Source: Bacillus timonensis (GTDB lineage: Bacteria; Bacillota; Bacilli; Bacillales; Bacillaceae_L). Taken from it: a stretch of 64,000 bases of DNA. Numbering within the stretch: the first letter of the stretch is position 1; the number at the start of each line of letters is the position of its first letter. The stretch lies in contig JAIVAN010000003.1 of NCBI GenBank assembly GCA_020171895.1, positions 186,001 to 250,000 of the forward strand. The letters are read 5' to 3'. Of this stretch, positions 36,831-47,202 are shown piece by piece. A model generated the notes under the pieces. The model was not told where the DNA came from. It saw only the letters and a program-made list of their open reading frames with translations, and did no database searches. The position numbers and the translations under genes are program-made.

Positions 36831-37799
36831 TTATTGTATAGCAGATTTATTTGATGTCGTTTCTTTTGACAAATCATTTGCATTATCTTTGACATCGTTA
36901 TCCTTCTGACTACGTGTAGCTAATAATACTAGATAACTAAATACTCCAAACAAACAAGCAATAAAAAGAGCGTGTGCTAGAGCTACAAATAAGTTTAAGT
37001 TTGTAAACACAATGACTGCTCCGGAAATAACTTGTAATGTTACTAGTATTGCTGCGATAACCCAGCCCCAATATATAACTTTTTGATGTTTGTGTAATTT
37101 TATCGCTCTTCTAGCAGCGATAATAATCCAAATGAATATTAAGCCGGCAGCGAAACGATGTCCCATTTGAATCCACTCGTGGAGCTGTGTAGGTAAGCCC
37201 AATTGGTTATAATTGCAAACTGGCCAGTCTGGACAAGCTAAGCTAGCACCTTTATGACGTACTAGTGCTCCAGAGTAAACAACAAGGTAACTGTATAGAG
37301 TAATGCCATAAATATGCCATCTCATATCCTTTTCAATAACTAATTTTTCAGCATCGAATTTCTTATCGACTTCAAAGATAAGTAATGTAAGGAGTAGAAC
37401 AGAAGCAAATGAAATAAGTGAGATTCCAAAGTGTAATGCAAGAACTGCATCGTTTTGTCCCCAGACAACAGCTGCTGCACCAATAAGAGCTTGGAGAACT
37501 AGAAAAAATACAGATACAATGGCCAAAAACTTTGTTTCACGAACATGTCCTATAGTTTTCCAGGCAAATATAGATAAAAATAAAACTAAAAAGCCAACAA
37601 GACCAGATACAACACGATGACTTAACTCTACGACCAATTCAAAAGTAATATTACTTGGTATAAGTTCACCGTGACACAGTGGCCAGCTATCTCCACACCC
37701 CATGCCAGATTCTGTTTTTGTTACTAAAGCACCACCTATTAATACAAAGAGCATACCTATTGTAGTAATAACGGCTAACCATTTAAGTGCACGTTGCAA
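36831..37799 (-). CDS. ctaA: Heme A synthase CtaA
   Basis: A 322-residue COX15/CtaA membrane enzyme that oxidises the C8 methyl of heme O to give heme A for cytochrome oxidases. It has eight membrane segments with conserved histidines (ELSHRVV, LHFGI, GHRFAAG, ALAHAL) and two extracellular cysteine pairs ([12 protein letters not shown] and [10 protein letters not shown]). The TTG start is supported by AGAAGGTGA. It is divergent from ctaB, as in B. subtilis. The C-terminal tail is hydrophilic and Asp/Asn/Lys-rich. Confidence 0.95.
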   Translation of the reverse strand: MQRALKWLAVITTIGMLFVLIGGALVTKTESGMGCGDSWPLCHGELIPSNITFELVVELSHRVVSGLVGFLVLFLSIFAWKTIGHVRETKFLAIVSVFFLVLQALIGAAAVVWGQNDAVLALHFGISLISFASVLLLTLLIFEVDKKFDAEKLVIEKDMRWHIYGITLYSYLVVYSGALVRHKGASLACPDWPVCNYNQLGLPTQLHEWIQMGHRFAAGLIFIWIIIAARRAIKLHKHQKVIYWGWVIAAILVTLQVISGAVIVFTNLNLFVALAHALFIACLFGVFSYLVLLATRSQKDNDVKDNANDLSKETTSNKSAIQ

Positions 37800-38454
37800 A
37801 TTATGTCACCTTCTATCGAGAAATTTATTTATTTTGATGTATTTGTAGTATAATGACTGAAAACCTCAAAAGTAATCATACTAGAAGTATGGATAAAATG
37901 GAAGTATTGAATATTACAACACCTATAAGATAGTACACAACCCTTAAGACTATTACAACATATCTTTACGAAAGATAATATAATTATTATAGTAAAAAAG
38001 GTTGAATAATGGGAAGGAGTTTGCTAGAAATATATAGGGGGTATTTGTTGGAAGTTCTTCCTTTTATTTTTTCTACATAACGCCGACGCTAATTTAATGT
38101 TTAAGAATGATTGGTTAAGAGGTACTATCCATAACTTTACACATGAATAATTGAGTATTTTAATATATGATAGTACCGGTTGAAAAATAGGACAATGTAA
38201 TGCGGGCGACACAATTTAGACAAATTTTATTCTAAAATTTTTCACAAAAATGACGTAAAATATGATTTAATATACAGAGTAGACTTTATTAAGAGTTAAA
38301 CTTTTTTTACTCAGTTTGTAATATTCGTATAATGAATATGTTGAATATTGTCTAAGATCCTGTTGAACTGCAACCGCATTCATGACTTATATTTATTTCA
38401 GCTATGTATTATTGGTGTGCAGTATGTGTAAGAGTTAAAAAAGGAGGAGTTTAG
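37800..38454. promoter_or_regulatory. ctaA-ctaB divergent regulatory region
   Basis: 655 bases without a convincing gene. It holds a ResD-like box on the minus strand (TTTGTGAAA, 38240-38248), a 9-bp inverted repeat GGTACTATC (38121-38129) with GATAGTACC (38169-38177), and a perfect TATAAT (38328-38333) with a poor -35 that could serve ctaB. A minus-strand frame at 38024-38212 has no ribosome site. Confidence 0.55.
38240..38248 (-). promoter_or_regulatory. ResD-like binding site
   Basis: TTTGTGAAA on the minus strand matches the ResD box TTTGTGAAT at eight of nine positions. In B. subtilis ResD activates ctaA and the cta operon through sites in this same intergenic region. Confidence 0.4.
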
Positions 38455-39390
38455 ATGGCAAATACGAGGACGCTCCATAGTGATGCAGCTCCTATTCAAG
38501 AACAAAGTCCTCAGACAACTTATCAAACATCGGCTTGGAAAGACTTCCTTGCTTTAATAAAAATAGGTATTGTCAATTCGAATTTAATTACAACCTTTAC
38601 AGGTTTATGGCTAGCATTTCATTTTACTGGACAAAGCTTTGTTGCTAATCTAGATATTGTAATGTTCACTCTTATTGGTTCTTCTCTCATTATTGCTGGT
38701 TCATGTAGTTTAAATAATTATATTGACCGTGATATCGATCATTTAATGGAAAGAACGAAGGAAAGGCCAACTGTAACAGGTAGAATTGAGCCTAAATATG
38801 TATTATGGTTAGGACTTGCATTAACACTTATCGGGACAGTTATGTTGTTACAAACAACAATAACAGCTACTGTAATTGGCCTGATTGGCGTATTTTTTTA
38901 TGTAGTTCTATATACGATGTGGTCAAAGCGTCGCTATACGATTAATACAGTAATAGGAAGTATTCCAGGGGCAGTCCCACCTTTAATTGGTTGGGCAGCA
39001 GTCGATGGAAATCTTCACATGGTTGCTTGGATTCTGTTCCTATTAATGTTTATATGGCAACCACCTCATTTCTTAGCAATTGCGATGAAAAGATGTGAAG
39101 AATATCGTGCAGCTGGAATTCCGATGTTACCAGTTGTACATGGATTTGGAATTACAAAAAGACAAATGATTGTTTGGGTCGCATGTTTGTTGCCTTTACC
39201 ACTTTATTTGTTTTCTCTTGGAATCCCGTTTTTAATATTAGCAACACTTTTAAACATTGGTTGGCTTGCAATAGCTTTACTAGGGTTTAAAATGAAAGAT
39301 GACATTAAATGGTCAAAGTATATGTTTGTATACTCACTAAACTATTTGACCATTATGTTTGTAGCAATGGTTATTGTTACAATTAATTGA
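38455..39390 (+). CDS. ctaB: Protoheme IX farnesyltransferase CtaB
   Basis: This 311-residue UbiA-family membrane prenyltransferase makes heme O from heme B. The Asp-rich motif [19 protein letters not shown] lies near residue 84, with [13 protein letters not shown] and about eight membrane segments. AAAGGAGGAG precedes the ATG. It opens the ctaBCDEFG cluster, although ctaC is 119 bases away. Confidence 0.95.
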   Translation: MANTRTLHSDAAPIQEQSPQTTYQTSAWKDFLALIKIGIVNSNLITTFTGLWLAFHFTGQSFVANLDIVMFTLIGSSLIIAGSCSLNNYIDRDIDHLMERTKERPTVTGRIEPKYVLWLGLALTLIGTVMLLQTTITATVIGLIGVFFYVVLYTMWSKRRYTINTVIGSIPGAVPPLIGWAAVDGNLHMVAWILFLLMFIWQPPHFLAIAMKRCEEYRAAGIPMLPVVHGFGITKRQMIVWVACLLPLPLYLFSLGIPFLILATLLNIGWLAIALLGFKMKDDIKWSKYMFVYSLNYLTIMFVAMVIVTIN

Positions 39391-39509
39391 TTTACTTTAT
39401 TACCTTTGGTAATTCTTTCTCTAGGAAAATTAACATAGAAGGAATTTATATCTTTTTATTTTTAAAAGGTATCATATTACTATCTTTGAAAGAGGGGTTT
39501 GATTAAGCT

Positions 39510-40574
39510 ATGAAAAGATGGCTACCAAATATGCGCTTCATTTCATTATTTAGCTTAATGGCGCTACTGTTAGCAGGTTGTGGTAAACCATTTTTATCCA
39601 CTCTTCAACCAGCTGGTGAAGTAGCGGATATGCAGTACTCATTAATGTTATTGAGTACACTTATGATGGTAGTTGTTATTGTTGTCGTAACAATTATCTT
39701 TGTGTACGTAGTAGTTCGCTTCCGTCGTCGCAAAGGGGATGAGAATTTCATTCCTAAGCAAGTAGAAGGAAGTCACAAATTAGAAATTATCTGGACTGTT
39801 ATTCCTATTTTACTTTTAATCATCTTAGCAGTTCCAACAGTATCAGCTACATTTAAATTAGCAGATATTAAAGCAATGGAAGAGGAAACTCGTGATGAGA
39901 ATGCTCTAATTGTAAATGTTACAGCAAACCTATATTGGTGGGAATTTGAATACCCAGACCTAGGAGTTGTAACAGGACAAGATCTTGTAGTTCCTACTGA
40001 TGAGAGAGTGTATTTCAACATTAAAGCTGCAGATGTAAAGCACTCATTCTGGATTCCTGCTGTTGGTGGAAAAATGGACACTAACACTGAAAACACAAAT
40101 AAATTCTGGTTAGAATTTGATTCAAAAGCTACAGCTGAAGCTGGTGGATTGTTCTATGGTAAATGTGCTGAGCTTTGTGGTCCATCACATGGATTAATGG
40201 ATTTTAAAGTAAAACCAGTTTCAAGAGAAGATTTTGATCAGTGGATTGAAGAAATGAAAACTGTTGAGCATGTTGCAACAACAGACCTAGCAAAACAAGG
40301 TGAACAGTTATTTAATGAAAGAAACTGTATTGCTTGTCATGCTATAAATGGTACAGAAAAGAGACCAACTGCACCAAACTTAACAAACTTTGGTGACCGT
40401 TCTAGAATTGCAGGTATTTTAGAGCATGATAAAGACAACTTAATAGACTGGTTAAAAGATCCAGAAACATATAAGCCAGGCAATAAAATGACTGGTACTT
40501 ATGGTGAGTTAACAGAGGCTGAGCTTGATGCACTTGCTGAATACTTAATGGGTCTTTCACTGGAAAATAAATAA
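39510..40574 (+). CDS. ctaC: Cytochrome caa3 oxidase subunit II with cytochrome c
   Basis: This 354-residue subunit II of the caa3-type oxidase has a lipobox LLAGC (Cys24), two membrane segments, a cupredoxin domain with the CuA centre (HSFWIPAVGGKMD and CAELCGPSHGLM), and a fused C-terminal cytochrome c domain with heme motif CIACH at residues 273-277 and an axial-ligand candidate Met in NKMTGTYG. It receives electrons from reduced cytochrome c on the outer face of the membrane. GAGGGG lies upstream. Confidence 0.96.
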   Translation: MKRWLPNMRFISLFSLMALLLAGCGKPFLSTLQPAGEVADMQYSLMLLSTLMMVVVIVVVTIIFVYVVVRFRRRKGDENFIPKQVEGSHKLEIIWTVIPILLLIILAVPTVSATFKLADIKAMEEETRDENALIVNVTANLYWWEFEYPDLGVVTGQDLVVPTDERVYFNIKAADVKHSFWIPAVGGKMDTNTENTNKFWLEFDSKATAEAGGLFYGKCAELCGPSHGLMDFKVKPVSREDFDQWIEEMKTVEHVATTDLAKQGEQLFNERNCIACHAINGTEKRPTAPNLTNFGDRSRIAGILEHDKDNLIDWLKDPETYKPGNKMTGTYGELTEAELDALAEYLMGLSLENK

Positions 40575-40605
40575 TTAGGGAATTAGAAACAAAGGAGGTA
40601 ACATT

Positions 40606-42474
40606 GTGAGTACGTTAACTCATAAAAATGGGATTGGCGCTACAATTTGGGACTATTTGACAACAGTAGACCATAAAAAAATAGCCATTCTCTACTTAAT
40701 TGCAGGCGGTTTCTTCTTCCTTGTTGGGGGATTAGAAGCTCTCTTTATTCGTATCCAGTTAGCTATACCTAACAACGATTTTGTTAGTGCAGGATTATAT
40801 AATGAATTATTAACGATGCACGGTACAACAATGATATTCCTTGCTGCAATGCCATTATTGTTTGCATTGATGAATGCTGTTGTTCCAATTCAAATTGGTG
40901 CTCGTGACGTAGCATTCCCATTTGTGAATGCACTAGGTTTCTGGTTATTCCTTTTTGGTGGAATTTTCTTAAATCTAAGCTGGTTCTTAGGTGGAGCACC
41001 TGATGCAGGTTGGACTTCATACGCATCATTATCCTTAGAATCACCGGGGCACGGTATTGATTTTTACGTACTAGGATTACAGATTGCCGGTATTGGTACA
41101 TTAATCGGTGGTATTAATTTCTTAGTTACAATTATTAACATGCGTGCACCAGGTATGACTTACATGCGTATGCCACTATTTACATGGTCAACATTCGTAG
41201 CTTCTGCTTTAATCTTATTTGCTTTCCCAGCATTCACTGTTGGTTTAGCATTAATGATGTTTGACCGTCTTTTTGGAACTGGTTTCTTCCGTCCAGATTT
41301 AGGTGGTAATACAATTATTTGGGAACATTTATTCTGGATATTTGGACATCCTGAAGTTTATATCTTAATCTTACCAGCGTTTGGTGTATTCTCAGACATT
41401 TTCTCTACTTTCTCAAGAAAGAGATTATTTGGATACTCATCAATGGTATTTGCGACTGTTTTAATTGGTTTCTTAGGATTCATGGTATGGGCTCACCATA
41501 TGTTTACAACTGGTTTAGGACCAATTGCTAATGCGATATTTGCTGTTGCAACAATGGCAATTGGAGTACCTACAGGTATTAAAATCTTTAACTGGTTATT
41601 TACAATGTGGGGCGGTTCTATTCGTTTTACAACACCAATGCTATACGCAGTAGCATTTATTCCTTCTTTCGTTATTGGTGGGGTAACTGGTGTTATGTTA
41701 GCAGTTGCTGCTGCAGACTATCAATACCACGATAGTTATTTCGTAGTAGCTCACTTCCATTACGTAATTGTTGGTGGGGTTGTGTATGCGTTACTAGGTG
41801 GTACACATTACTGGTGGCCAAAAATGTTTGGTAGAATGTTAAATGAAACTTTAGGAAAGATTACTTTCTGGTTATTCTTAATCGGATTCCACTTAACTTT
41901 CTTTATCCAACATTTCCTTGGATTAATGGGTATGCCTCGTCGTATTTTCACATTCTTACCAGGACAAGGCTTAGAATTTGGTAACTTTATTAGCTCAGTT
42001 GGTGCAATGTTCATGGGTGTAGCAACAATTGTGTTAATTATTAACGTAATTAAAACGTCTATTAACGGACCTATTGCTGAAGCAGATGCTTGGGGAGACG
42101 GCCGTACACTTGAGTGGGCAGTTTCATCACCAGCACCTGAATACAACTTTAAACAAACTCCACTAGTTCGTGGATTAGATGCTCTTTGGGTTGAAAAGAT
42201 GGAAGGAAAAAAAGGCTTAACTCCAGCAGAACCACTTGGAGATATTCATATGCCAAACGCTTCTATTCTTCCATTTACAATGTCTTTAGGATTATTCATT
42301 GCTGCATTTGGTTTCATGTATCGTTTAGAAGAATCTTGGGCACTACCTGTAATTCTTATTGGAATGGGAATAACTTTAGGATCTATGTTCTTACGTTCTG
42401 TAATTGACGATCATGGATACCACATTCACAAAGAAGAGTTACTAGATGATGAAGATAAGGGAGGTAAGGCATAA
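40606..42474 (+). CDS. ctaD: Cytochrome caa3 oxidase subunit I
   Basis: The 622-residue heme-copper catalytic subunit has the metal ligands in LLTMHGTTMIF (low-spin heme), the CuB region HPEVYILILPAFG with the cross-linked His-Tyr, the MVWAHHMFTTGL histidine pair and HDSYFVVAHFHYV, which binds both hemes. It is the same length as B. subtilis CtaD. GTG start, with AAAGGAGG upstream. Its stop overlaps the ctaE start (TAATG), so translation is coupled. Confidence 0.97.
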   Translation: MSTLTHKNGIGATIWDYLTTVDHKKIAILYLIAGGFFFLVGGLEALFIRIQLAIPNNDFVSAGLYNELLTMHGTTMIFLAAMPLLFALMNAVVPIQIGARDVAFPFVNALGFWLFLFGGIFLNLSWFLGGAPDAGWTSYASLSLESPGHGIDFYVLGLQIAGIGTLIGGINFLVTIINMRAPGMTYMRMPLFTWSTFVASALILFAFPAFTVGLALMMFDRLFGTGFFRPDLGGNTIIWEHLFWIFGHPEVYILILPAFGVFSDIFSTFSRKRLFGYSSMVFATVLIGFLGFMVWAHHMFTTGLGPIANAIFAVATMAIGVPTGIKIFNWLFTMWGGSIRFTTPMLYAVAFIPSFVIGGVTGVMLAVAAADYQYHDSYFVVAHFHYVIVGGVVYALLGGTHYWWPKMFGRMLNETLGKITFWLFLIGFHLTFFIQHFLGLMGMPRRIFTFLPGQGLEFGNFISSVGAMFMGVATIVLIINVIKTSINGPIAEADAWGDGRTLEWAVSSPAPEYNFKQTPLVRGLDALWVEKMEGKKGLTPAEPLGDIHMPNASILPFTMSLGLFIAAFGFMYRLEESWALPVILIGMGITLGSMFLRSVIDDHGYHIHKEELLDDEDKGGKA

Positions 42475-43094
42475 TGCATGTTGAAGAAAAATTAACAGCT
42501 GAAACCTTCCCAGCATCGCCTGAAAAAGCAACCCTTGAGGGGAAAAATAAATTTGTAGGATTTTGGCTATTCTTAGGTGGAGAAACAGTTCTTTTCGGAT
42601 CGCTTTTCGCGACTTATTTAGCGCTTAAAGATTCTACAAATGGTGGTCCTGGGACTGAAGAACTCTTTAAAATGCCTATCGTATTCCTTGCAACAATGTT
42701 ACTTTTAACAAGTTCTTTAACAAGCGTATACGCAATGTATCATATGAAGAACTTCGATTTTAAAAAGATGCAATTATGGTTAGGTATTACTGTATTACTT
42801 GGTGCTGCGTTTTTAGGGCTAGAAATTTATGAGTTCTATGAATATGTACATGAAGGTCATACGATTACAAGTAGTGCTTTTGGCTCGGCCTTTTATACTC
42901 TTGTTGGTACACACGGTGCACACGTTGCCTTCGGATTATTATGGATTACAACTTTAATGGTTCGAAATGCAAGACGTGGTTTAGATTTATACAATGCTCC
43001 CAAATATTACGTTGCAAGTCTTTACTGGCATTTTATTGACGTAGTTTGGTTGTTCATTTTCACTGTAGTTTATTTAATGGGAATGGTGGGATAA
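42474..43094 (+). CDS. ctaE: Cytochrome caa3 oxidase subunit III
   Basis: This 206-residue COX3-type membrane subunit has five membrane segments with the conserved FVGFWLFLGGETVLFGSLFA, LVGTHGAHVAFGLLW and ASLYWHFIDVVWLFIF. It overlaps ctaD by one base and ctaF follows after four bases. The AAGGGAGG in the end of ctaD is its ribosome site. Confidence 0.96.
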   Translation: MHVEEKLTAETFPASPEKATLEGKNKFVGFWLFLGGETVLFGSLFATYLALKDSTNGGPGTEELFKMPIVFLATMLLLTSSLTSVYAMYHMKNFDFKKMQLWLGITVLLGAAFLGLEIYEFYEYVHEGHTITSSAFGSAFYTLVGTHGAHVAFGLLWITTLMVRNARRGLDLYNAPKYYVASLYWHFIDVVWLFIFTVVYLMGMVG

Positions 43095-43098
43095 ACTG

Positions 43099-43434
43099 AT
43101 GGCGACAAATCAATCAAATTCAGGTAACCCGAAAATTGATTTAGCATATAGAAGAAAGAAAAATGCAGAAGATATGAAATTTCAAGTAATATCTTTCGCA
43201 CTTATGATTTTCTTAACACTTGTAGCATTTTTAGCTGTAGGATATGAAGGTTTCTCTGCTTGGTTCATTGTTCCATTTATTATTTTGCTTGCAGTAATTC
43301 AACTGTTGTTTCAATTGTATTACTTCATGCATATGAGTCATAAAGGACATGAGATTCCTGCACTATTCTTATATTCTGGTGTTTCAGTAGCATTGCTTAC
43401 AGTTTTAGCTTTTCTTACTATCGTTTGGTGGTAA
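43099..43434 (+). CDS. ctaF: Cytochrome caa3 oxidase subunit IV
   Basis: This 111-residue subunit IV of the bacterial oxidase has three membrane segments and the family's FQLYYFMHMSHKGHE motif. A terminator directly follows, closing ctaCDEF; ctaG has its own promoter. Confidence 0.93.
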   Translation: MATNQSNSGNPKIDLAYRRKKNAEDMKFQVISFALMIFLTLVAFLAVGYEGFSAWFIVPFIILLAVIQLLFQLYYFMHMSHKGHEIPALFLYSGVSVALLTVLAFLTIVWW

Positions 43435-43441
43435 TTTACTT

Positions 43442-43475
43442 GAAAATCGGCTTTTATAGCCGATTTTCTTATTTT
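43442..43475 (+). terminator. ctaF terminator
   Basis: GAAAATCGGC (43442-43451) pairs with GCCGATTTTC (43459-43468), followed by TTATTTT. Confidence 0.88.
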
Positions 43476-43546
43476 ATCAAGAGTTAAATCTAAGTTTTTA
43501 CTGTTAACGTTCATAAAATGGACACATGTTTACCATAAACGTTCAA

Positions 43547-43576
43547 TTGCGGCTTGTTTCAGAACTATTGTATAAT
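43547..43576 (+). promoter_or_regulatory. ctaG promoter
   Basis: TTGCGG (43547-43552), 18-base spacer, perfect TATAAT (43571-43576), 40 bases before the ctaG start. AACGTTCA occurs twice just upstream (about 43506 and 43539), a possible direct-repeat operator. Confidence 0.6.
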
Positions 43577-43615
43577 AGTACTGTCACATAATTGTAATTT
43601 GAGAGGTGATTCGTA

Positions 43616-44512
43616 ATGTCGTTAGATATATTTGGATTTCGAGCAATGTGGAGTCCCTTATTCTTCTTAATTGTTTTATCAATTGGTATTCTCTATTTTT
43701 TAATCATCGGACCTTACAGAAGTCGATTTGAAAATAGCGAGCCAGTATCTTTTAAGCAAAAGTTCTTTTTTGGATCAGGACTTATTTTGTTATATATTTG
43801 TAAGGGGAGTCCCTTAGATTTATTAGGTCACTTAATGTTTAGTGCCCATATGACTCAAATGGCTTTGTTATATTTAGCAGTTCCTCCTTTACTTATATTA
43901 GGTACTCCTACTTGGCTTTTACAACGAATTGTCGATATTAAAGTAGTAAAGCCATTATTGAAATTCTTTTCTTATCCATTAGTTGCGTTAATTCTATTTA
44001 ACGGTTTGTTTTCAATTTATCACATACCATTGGTATTTGATGAGGTGAAGACGAGTGTTACACTTCATGCGGTAACCACTGGTGTATTATTCTTTACTGC
44101 GTTTATGATGTGGTTTCCACTTGTTAATCCATTACCTGAATGGCAGACATTATCTGGTATAAAAAAAGTAGGCTATATATTTGCTGATGGAGTGCTCTTA
44201 ACACCTGCGTGTGCTTTAATTATTTTTTCAACAACACCAATGTATTCAACATATACCGACCCACAGGCATGGGCAAATGCGCTTGAACTATGTGTTCCTG
44301 CTACTACTCTCTCAACGATTGATTTAGTTGGACCGCAAATGTTTAATTCACTTCCACTTGTTGAAGATCAGCAGTTAGGTGGAGTAATTATGAAAATAAT
44401 TCAAGAAATAGTATATGGCTCTATACTGGGATATATCTTCTTTGCATGGGCACGTAGAGAGAGAGAAAGAGAAAATGAAACGAGCATAATGGATCCACAG
44501 CCTATAGAATGA
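43616..44512 (+). CDS. ctaG: Cytochrome c oxidase assembly factor CtaG
   Basis: This 298-residue membrane protein of the caa3_CtaG family has about seven membrane segments, with HLMFSAHMTQMALLYLAVPP near residue 75 and later histidines (YHIPLVFDE, LHAVTTG). It is thought to help assemble the copper centre of the oxidase. AGAGGTGA precedes the ATG. It is separated from ctaF by a terminator and promoter, so its level can differ from that of the subunits. Confidence 0.93.
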   Translation: MSLDIFGFRAMWSPLFFLIVLSIGILYFLIIGPYRSRFENSEPVSFKQKFFFGSGLILLYICKGSPLDLLGHLMFSAHMTQMALLYLAVPPLLILGTPTWLLQRIVDIKVVKPLLKFFSYPLVALILFNGLFSIYHIPLVFDEVKTSVTLHAVTTGVLFFTAFMMWFPLVNPLPEWQTLSGIKKVGYIFADGVLLTPACALIIFSTTPMYSTYTDPQAWANALELCVPATTLSTIDLVGPQMFNSLPLVEDQQLGGVIMKIIQEIVYGSILGYIFFAWARRERERENETSIMDPQPIE

Positions 44513-44624
44513 TTGATTCCCAACATGAGATGTGGGGCTCAATTAACACATTTATTGTTGTGTTTTGACTAGCCTTCTACTAGAATTAGATTTAAGAGAT
44601 TTAATAAAGTGAGGAAAAATAATT

Positions 44625-45092
44625 ATGGATTCTACACTACCACTTTTACCAACTTTAAGTACAAGCTTTATTGTATTAAGTGCAATTTTAGTAGCAATTG
44701 GCTGGTACTTAGTAGCAAAAGGAAATGTTGAGGCACATAAGAAAACGATGTTTCTTGCTGCACTAGCAGCATTAACGTTTTTCATTATTTATTTATCTAG
44801 AACGATTTTTATTGGTAATACAGAGTTTGGTGGACCCGACAATATAAAAATATACTATACGATATTTTTAATTTTCCATATCATTCTTGCTACAACTGGT
44901 GCAGTATTTGGAATTGTAACTTTACTTCATGCATTTAATAATAGAATAGTAAAACATAAAAAAATAGGACCTATCACAAGTATTATCTGGTTTTTTACAG
45001 CAACAACAGGTGTGCTAGTCTATTTGCTTTTATATGTATTTTACAAAGGTGGAGAAACAACCTCTGTAATAAAAGCAATTTTAGGTTTCTAA
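44625..45092 (+). CDS. ctaM: DUF420 oxidase assembly protein (CtaM/YozB)
   Basis: This 155-residue membrane protein has four to five helices and conserved histidines (VEAHKKTMFLAALAA, FHIILATTG). DUF420/CtaM is required for heme A-containing oxidase activity in Staphylococcus and Bacillus. Its place directly after ctaG supports that role. A strong terminator follows. Confidence 0.87.
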   Translation: MDSTLPLLPTLSTSFIVLSAILVAIGWYLVAKGNVEAHKKTMFLAALAALTFFIIYLSRTIFIGNTEFGGPDNIKIYYTIFLIFHIILATTGAVFGIVTLLHAFNNRIVKHKKIGPITSIIWFFTATTGVLVYLLLYVFYKGGETTSVIKAILGF

Positions 45093-45116
45093 ACGGTGTA
45101 AGAAGTAATTGTATAA

Positions 45117-45155
45117 GGTGTTATAGAATATAATCATTCTATAACACCTTTTTTT
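45117..45155 (+). terminator. ctaM terminator
   Basis: GGTGTTATAGAAT (45117-45129) pairs with ATTCTATAACACC (45136-45148), followed by seven Ts. Confidence 0.93.
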
Positions 45156-45361
45156 ATTGGAATTCATTTGGGTTTTACAGTTGAAAAACTCAATCTGAAA
45201 ATTGAACAGAGGTAAGAACACCTATGGTGAGTGAGCAGACGCAGTAATATTCATCCTACTACAAATTAATTACTTTCTTGAGAAAATTTAGTTTTACATC
45301 ATACTCTTGCTTGATGACAGTAGAATTTTAGTAAACCTTCAAAAATAGAGGAGTGATGTTA

Positions 45362-45871
45362 TTGATTGAGATATTTACAGAGAGGTTATTAATTATTCCT
45401 TGTTCTTTAGATATTGCCAAGTCACTTATTTTTCATCGTATAGAATTAGAGAAGCGATCTCCAATTATTATTCCAAATGGATGGCCATCAGCTCACGTTA
45501 AAGGGTTGCTACCTTTTTACATTGAAAAATTAGAAAGAGATAAATCTGAATATGGCTGGGGCCTATGGCTTGTGATTGATTACCCAGAGAAAAAAATAAT
45601 AGGGGATATATATTTACATGATAAGCCAGATAAACATGGAAACATAAGTATAAGTTTTAATATGATACAGGGATTAAAGGATACAAGTATAACATACGAA
45701 GCTATTGATGCTCTGATTGAGTGGTTAACTACACAAACGGATGTTAAAAAAGTAAACACAGAATGTAGCGATAGTAATACCCAGTCAATTAAGCTCTTTG
45801 AAAAACTTGGTATGAGATGTACGAAGAAAGAAGGACGGTTTTTACTTTGGGAATTAAGAAAGGCAATGTGA
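45362..45871 (+). CDS. GNAT acetyltransferase, RimJ/RimL type
   Basis: This 169-residue protein begins IEIFTERLLIIPCSLDIAK, the usual opening of RimJ/RimL-type acetyltransferases, with GLWLVIDYPEKKIIGDI and the C-terminal NTQSIKLFEKLGM. TTG at 45362 fits GAGGAG at eight bases; ATG at 45356 is too close to it. Possible acceptors are protein N-termini or small amines. It forms a single-gene unit. Confidence 0.82.
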   Translation: MIEIFTERLLIIPCSLDIAKSLIFHRIELEKRSPIIIPNGWPSAHVKGLLPFYIEKLERDKSEYGWGLWLVIDYPEKKIIGDIYLHDKPDKHGNISISFNMIQGLKDTSITYEAIDALIEWLTTQTDVKKVNTECSDSNTQSIKLFEKLGMRCTKKEGRFLLWELRKAM

Positions 45872-45890
45872 TGAGAGGTAACAGAAGGAA

Positions 45891-45926
45891 TTTTAAAAGG
45901 GAGGTCACTGTCCTCCCTTTTAAAAA
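45891..45926 (+). terminator. Terminator after the GNAT gene
   Basis: TTTTAAAAGGGAGG (45891-45904) pairs with CCTCCCTTTTAAAA (45912-45925) around a 7-base loop; no T run beyond the stem. Confidence 0.7.
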
Positions 45927-45999
45927 TTAGACTGTTTTTTTCTCTTTGGCAACAGATTTAAGGAAATGTGTTCCAAAGGAAATATCTACACAAATTCAG

Positions 46000-47058
46000 C
46001 TAGATTTTAAAATTAAATTTAATGATACCTGCTTCTCTAGCAGAGTTAAATGCAATTAAAATAAGTGGTCCTATAATAAAACCTAGCATTCCTAGTAATT
46101 TCAAGCCAAGATACATAGCAATAAGTGTTGAGAGTGGAGACAAGCCTATATGTCTTCCCATTACTTTAGGTTCAATCGTCCTACGGATAATTAACAAAAT
46201 TGCACCTAAAATCGCTAATTTCGTTCCTAATACAATGTCACCAGTAATAAGGTGAAAAATTGCCCATGGCCCCATAATAATAATTGATCCAATAATTGGT
46301 ATGACATCAATAATCCAAATGACAAAAGCCATTAACAAGGCTACTTCAGGTGCTATTATTAATAGTCCTACAAGTGAAGTAATAAAAATAATGATACTAA
46401 CTAAAAATTGAGCCTTGATAAAGCCAAAAATGACGTATGATAGCCTTGAGGTCATGAAATTCACTTTATCTGCTGTACGTGCAGTTAAATGCGAGTTAAT
46501 TCTGTTCCTAAGATTAGGAATATCAATCATGAATAGAAACAATGCAATTAAATAAACGAGAAAGCTCACTAAGTAATTAGGTATATTCGTTAGTATTGAT
46601 TTTAAATTATCAATATTTAATGAAGAAGCTAAATCATTTTGGAATGTCGTTAAAAAATCTTCAGCTTGTCTACTAATAGCTGCTACAAACTCGGGAGGTA
46701 AATCCTGTGATTTAGCATACATTGTTTGTTCGAATTCAAGTAACACATTATTGATTTCATTTATATGTGATGGAGCATTTTCAACAATTTTTATTGCTTC
46801 AGTAATAACTTTTGTTGTAATGAAATAAGAACTTGCAGTAACAAGTAATAAAAACAGAATAAAGACACTTAATACAGCTAGATAACGCCTAAAATTAAAT
46901 TGTTTCTGAAGCCATTTAACAATTGGTTCCAAAAAAATGGCAGTAACAAAAGCAAGAATTAAAGGTAAAGATACAGGCAATATCCAGAAACCAATTAATG
47001 AAATAACGAGTATTAAAATGATTAAAATGATCGTTTTTTTAGTGAATAGCTGGGACAA
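46000..47058 (-). CDS. AI-2E family / YtvI-like membrane protein
   Basis: This 352-residue AI-2E transporter superfamily protein has about eight membrane segments. It includes LPLILAFVTAIFLEPIV near the N-terminus, a long extracytoplasmic helical section, and the conserved IDVIPIIGSIIIMGPWA and LGLKLLGMLGFIIGP. YtvI in B. subtilis is a sporulation membrane protein of this family; transport activity is unproven. The TTG start is supported by AAAGGAG; an upstream frame extension has no ribosome site. Repeat array 4 ends about 50 bases upstream, so its promoter must lie in or beyond the array. Confidence 0.82.
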   Translation of the reverse strand: MSQLFTKKTIILIILILVISLIGFWILPVSLPLILAFVTAIFLEPIVKWLQKQFNFRRYLAVLSVFILFLLLVTASSYFITTKVITEAIKIVENAPSHINEINNVLLEFEQTMYAKSQDLPPEFVAAISRQAEDFLTTFQNDLASSLNIDNLKSILTNIPNYLVSFLVYLIALFLFMIDIPNLRNRINSHLTARTADKVNFMTSRLSYVIFGFIKAQFLVSIIIFITSLVGLLIIAPEVALLMAFVIWIIDVIPIIGSIIIMGPWAIFHLITGDIVLGTKLAILGAILLIIRRTIEPKVMGRHIGLSPLSTLIAMYLGLKLLGMLGFIIGPLILIAFNSAREAGIIKFNFKI

Positions 47059-47202
47059 GAGGGTGCTCCTTTCTATTTTGAACGCAATAAGCAATTGAAT
47101 TTAAGTTATACTCCCATGCAAATAAGAATTTGCACCATGAAGGATGAAAATGTGTTCTTGAAGTTAACGTTTATAGAATGTTGAATTTTAAGTCATACAT
47201 GC

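Noticed and set aside
38024-38212. 62-codon minus-strand ORF between ctaA and ctaB
   Set aside because: No ribosome site and no recognisable protein features; overlaps the probable regulatory region.
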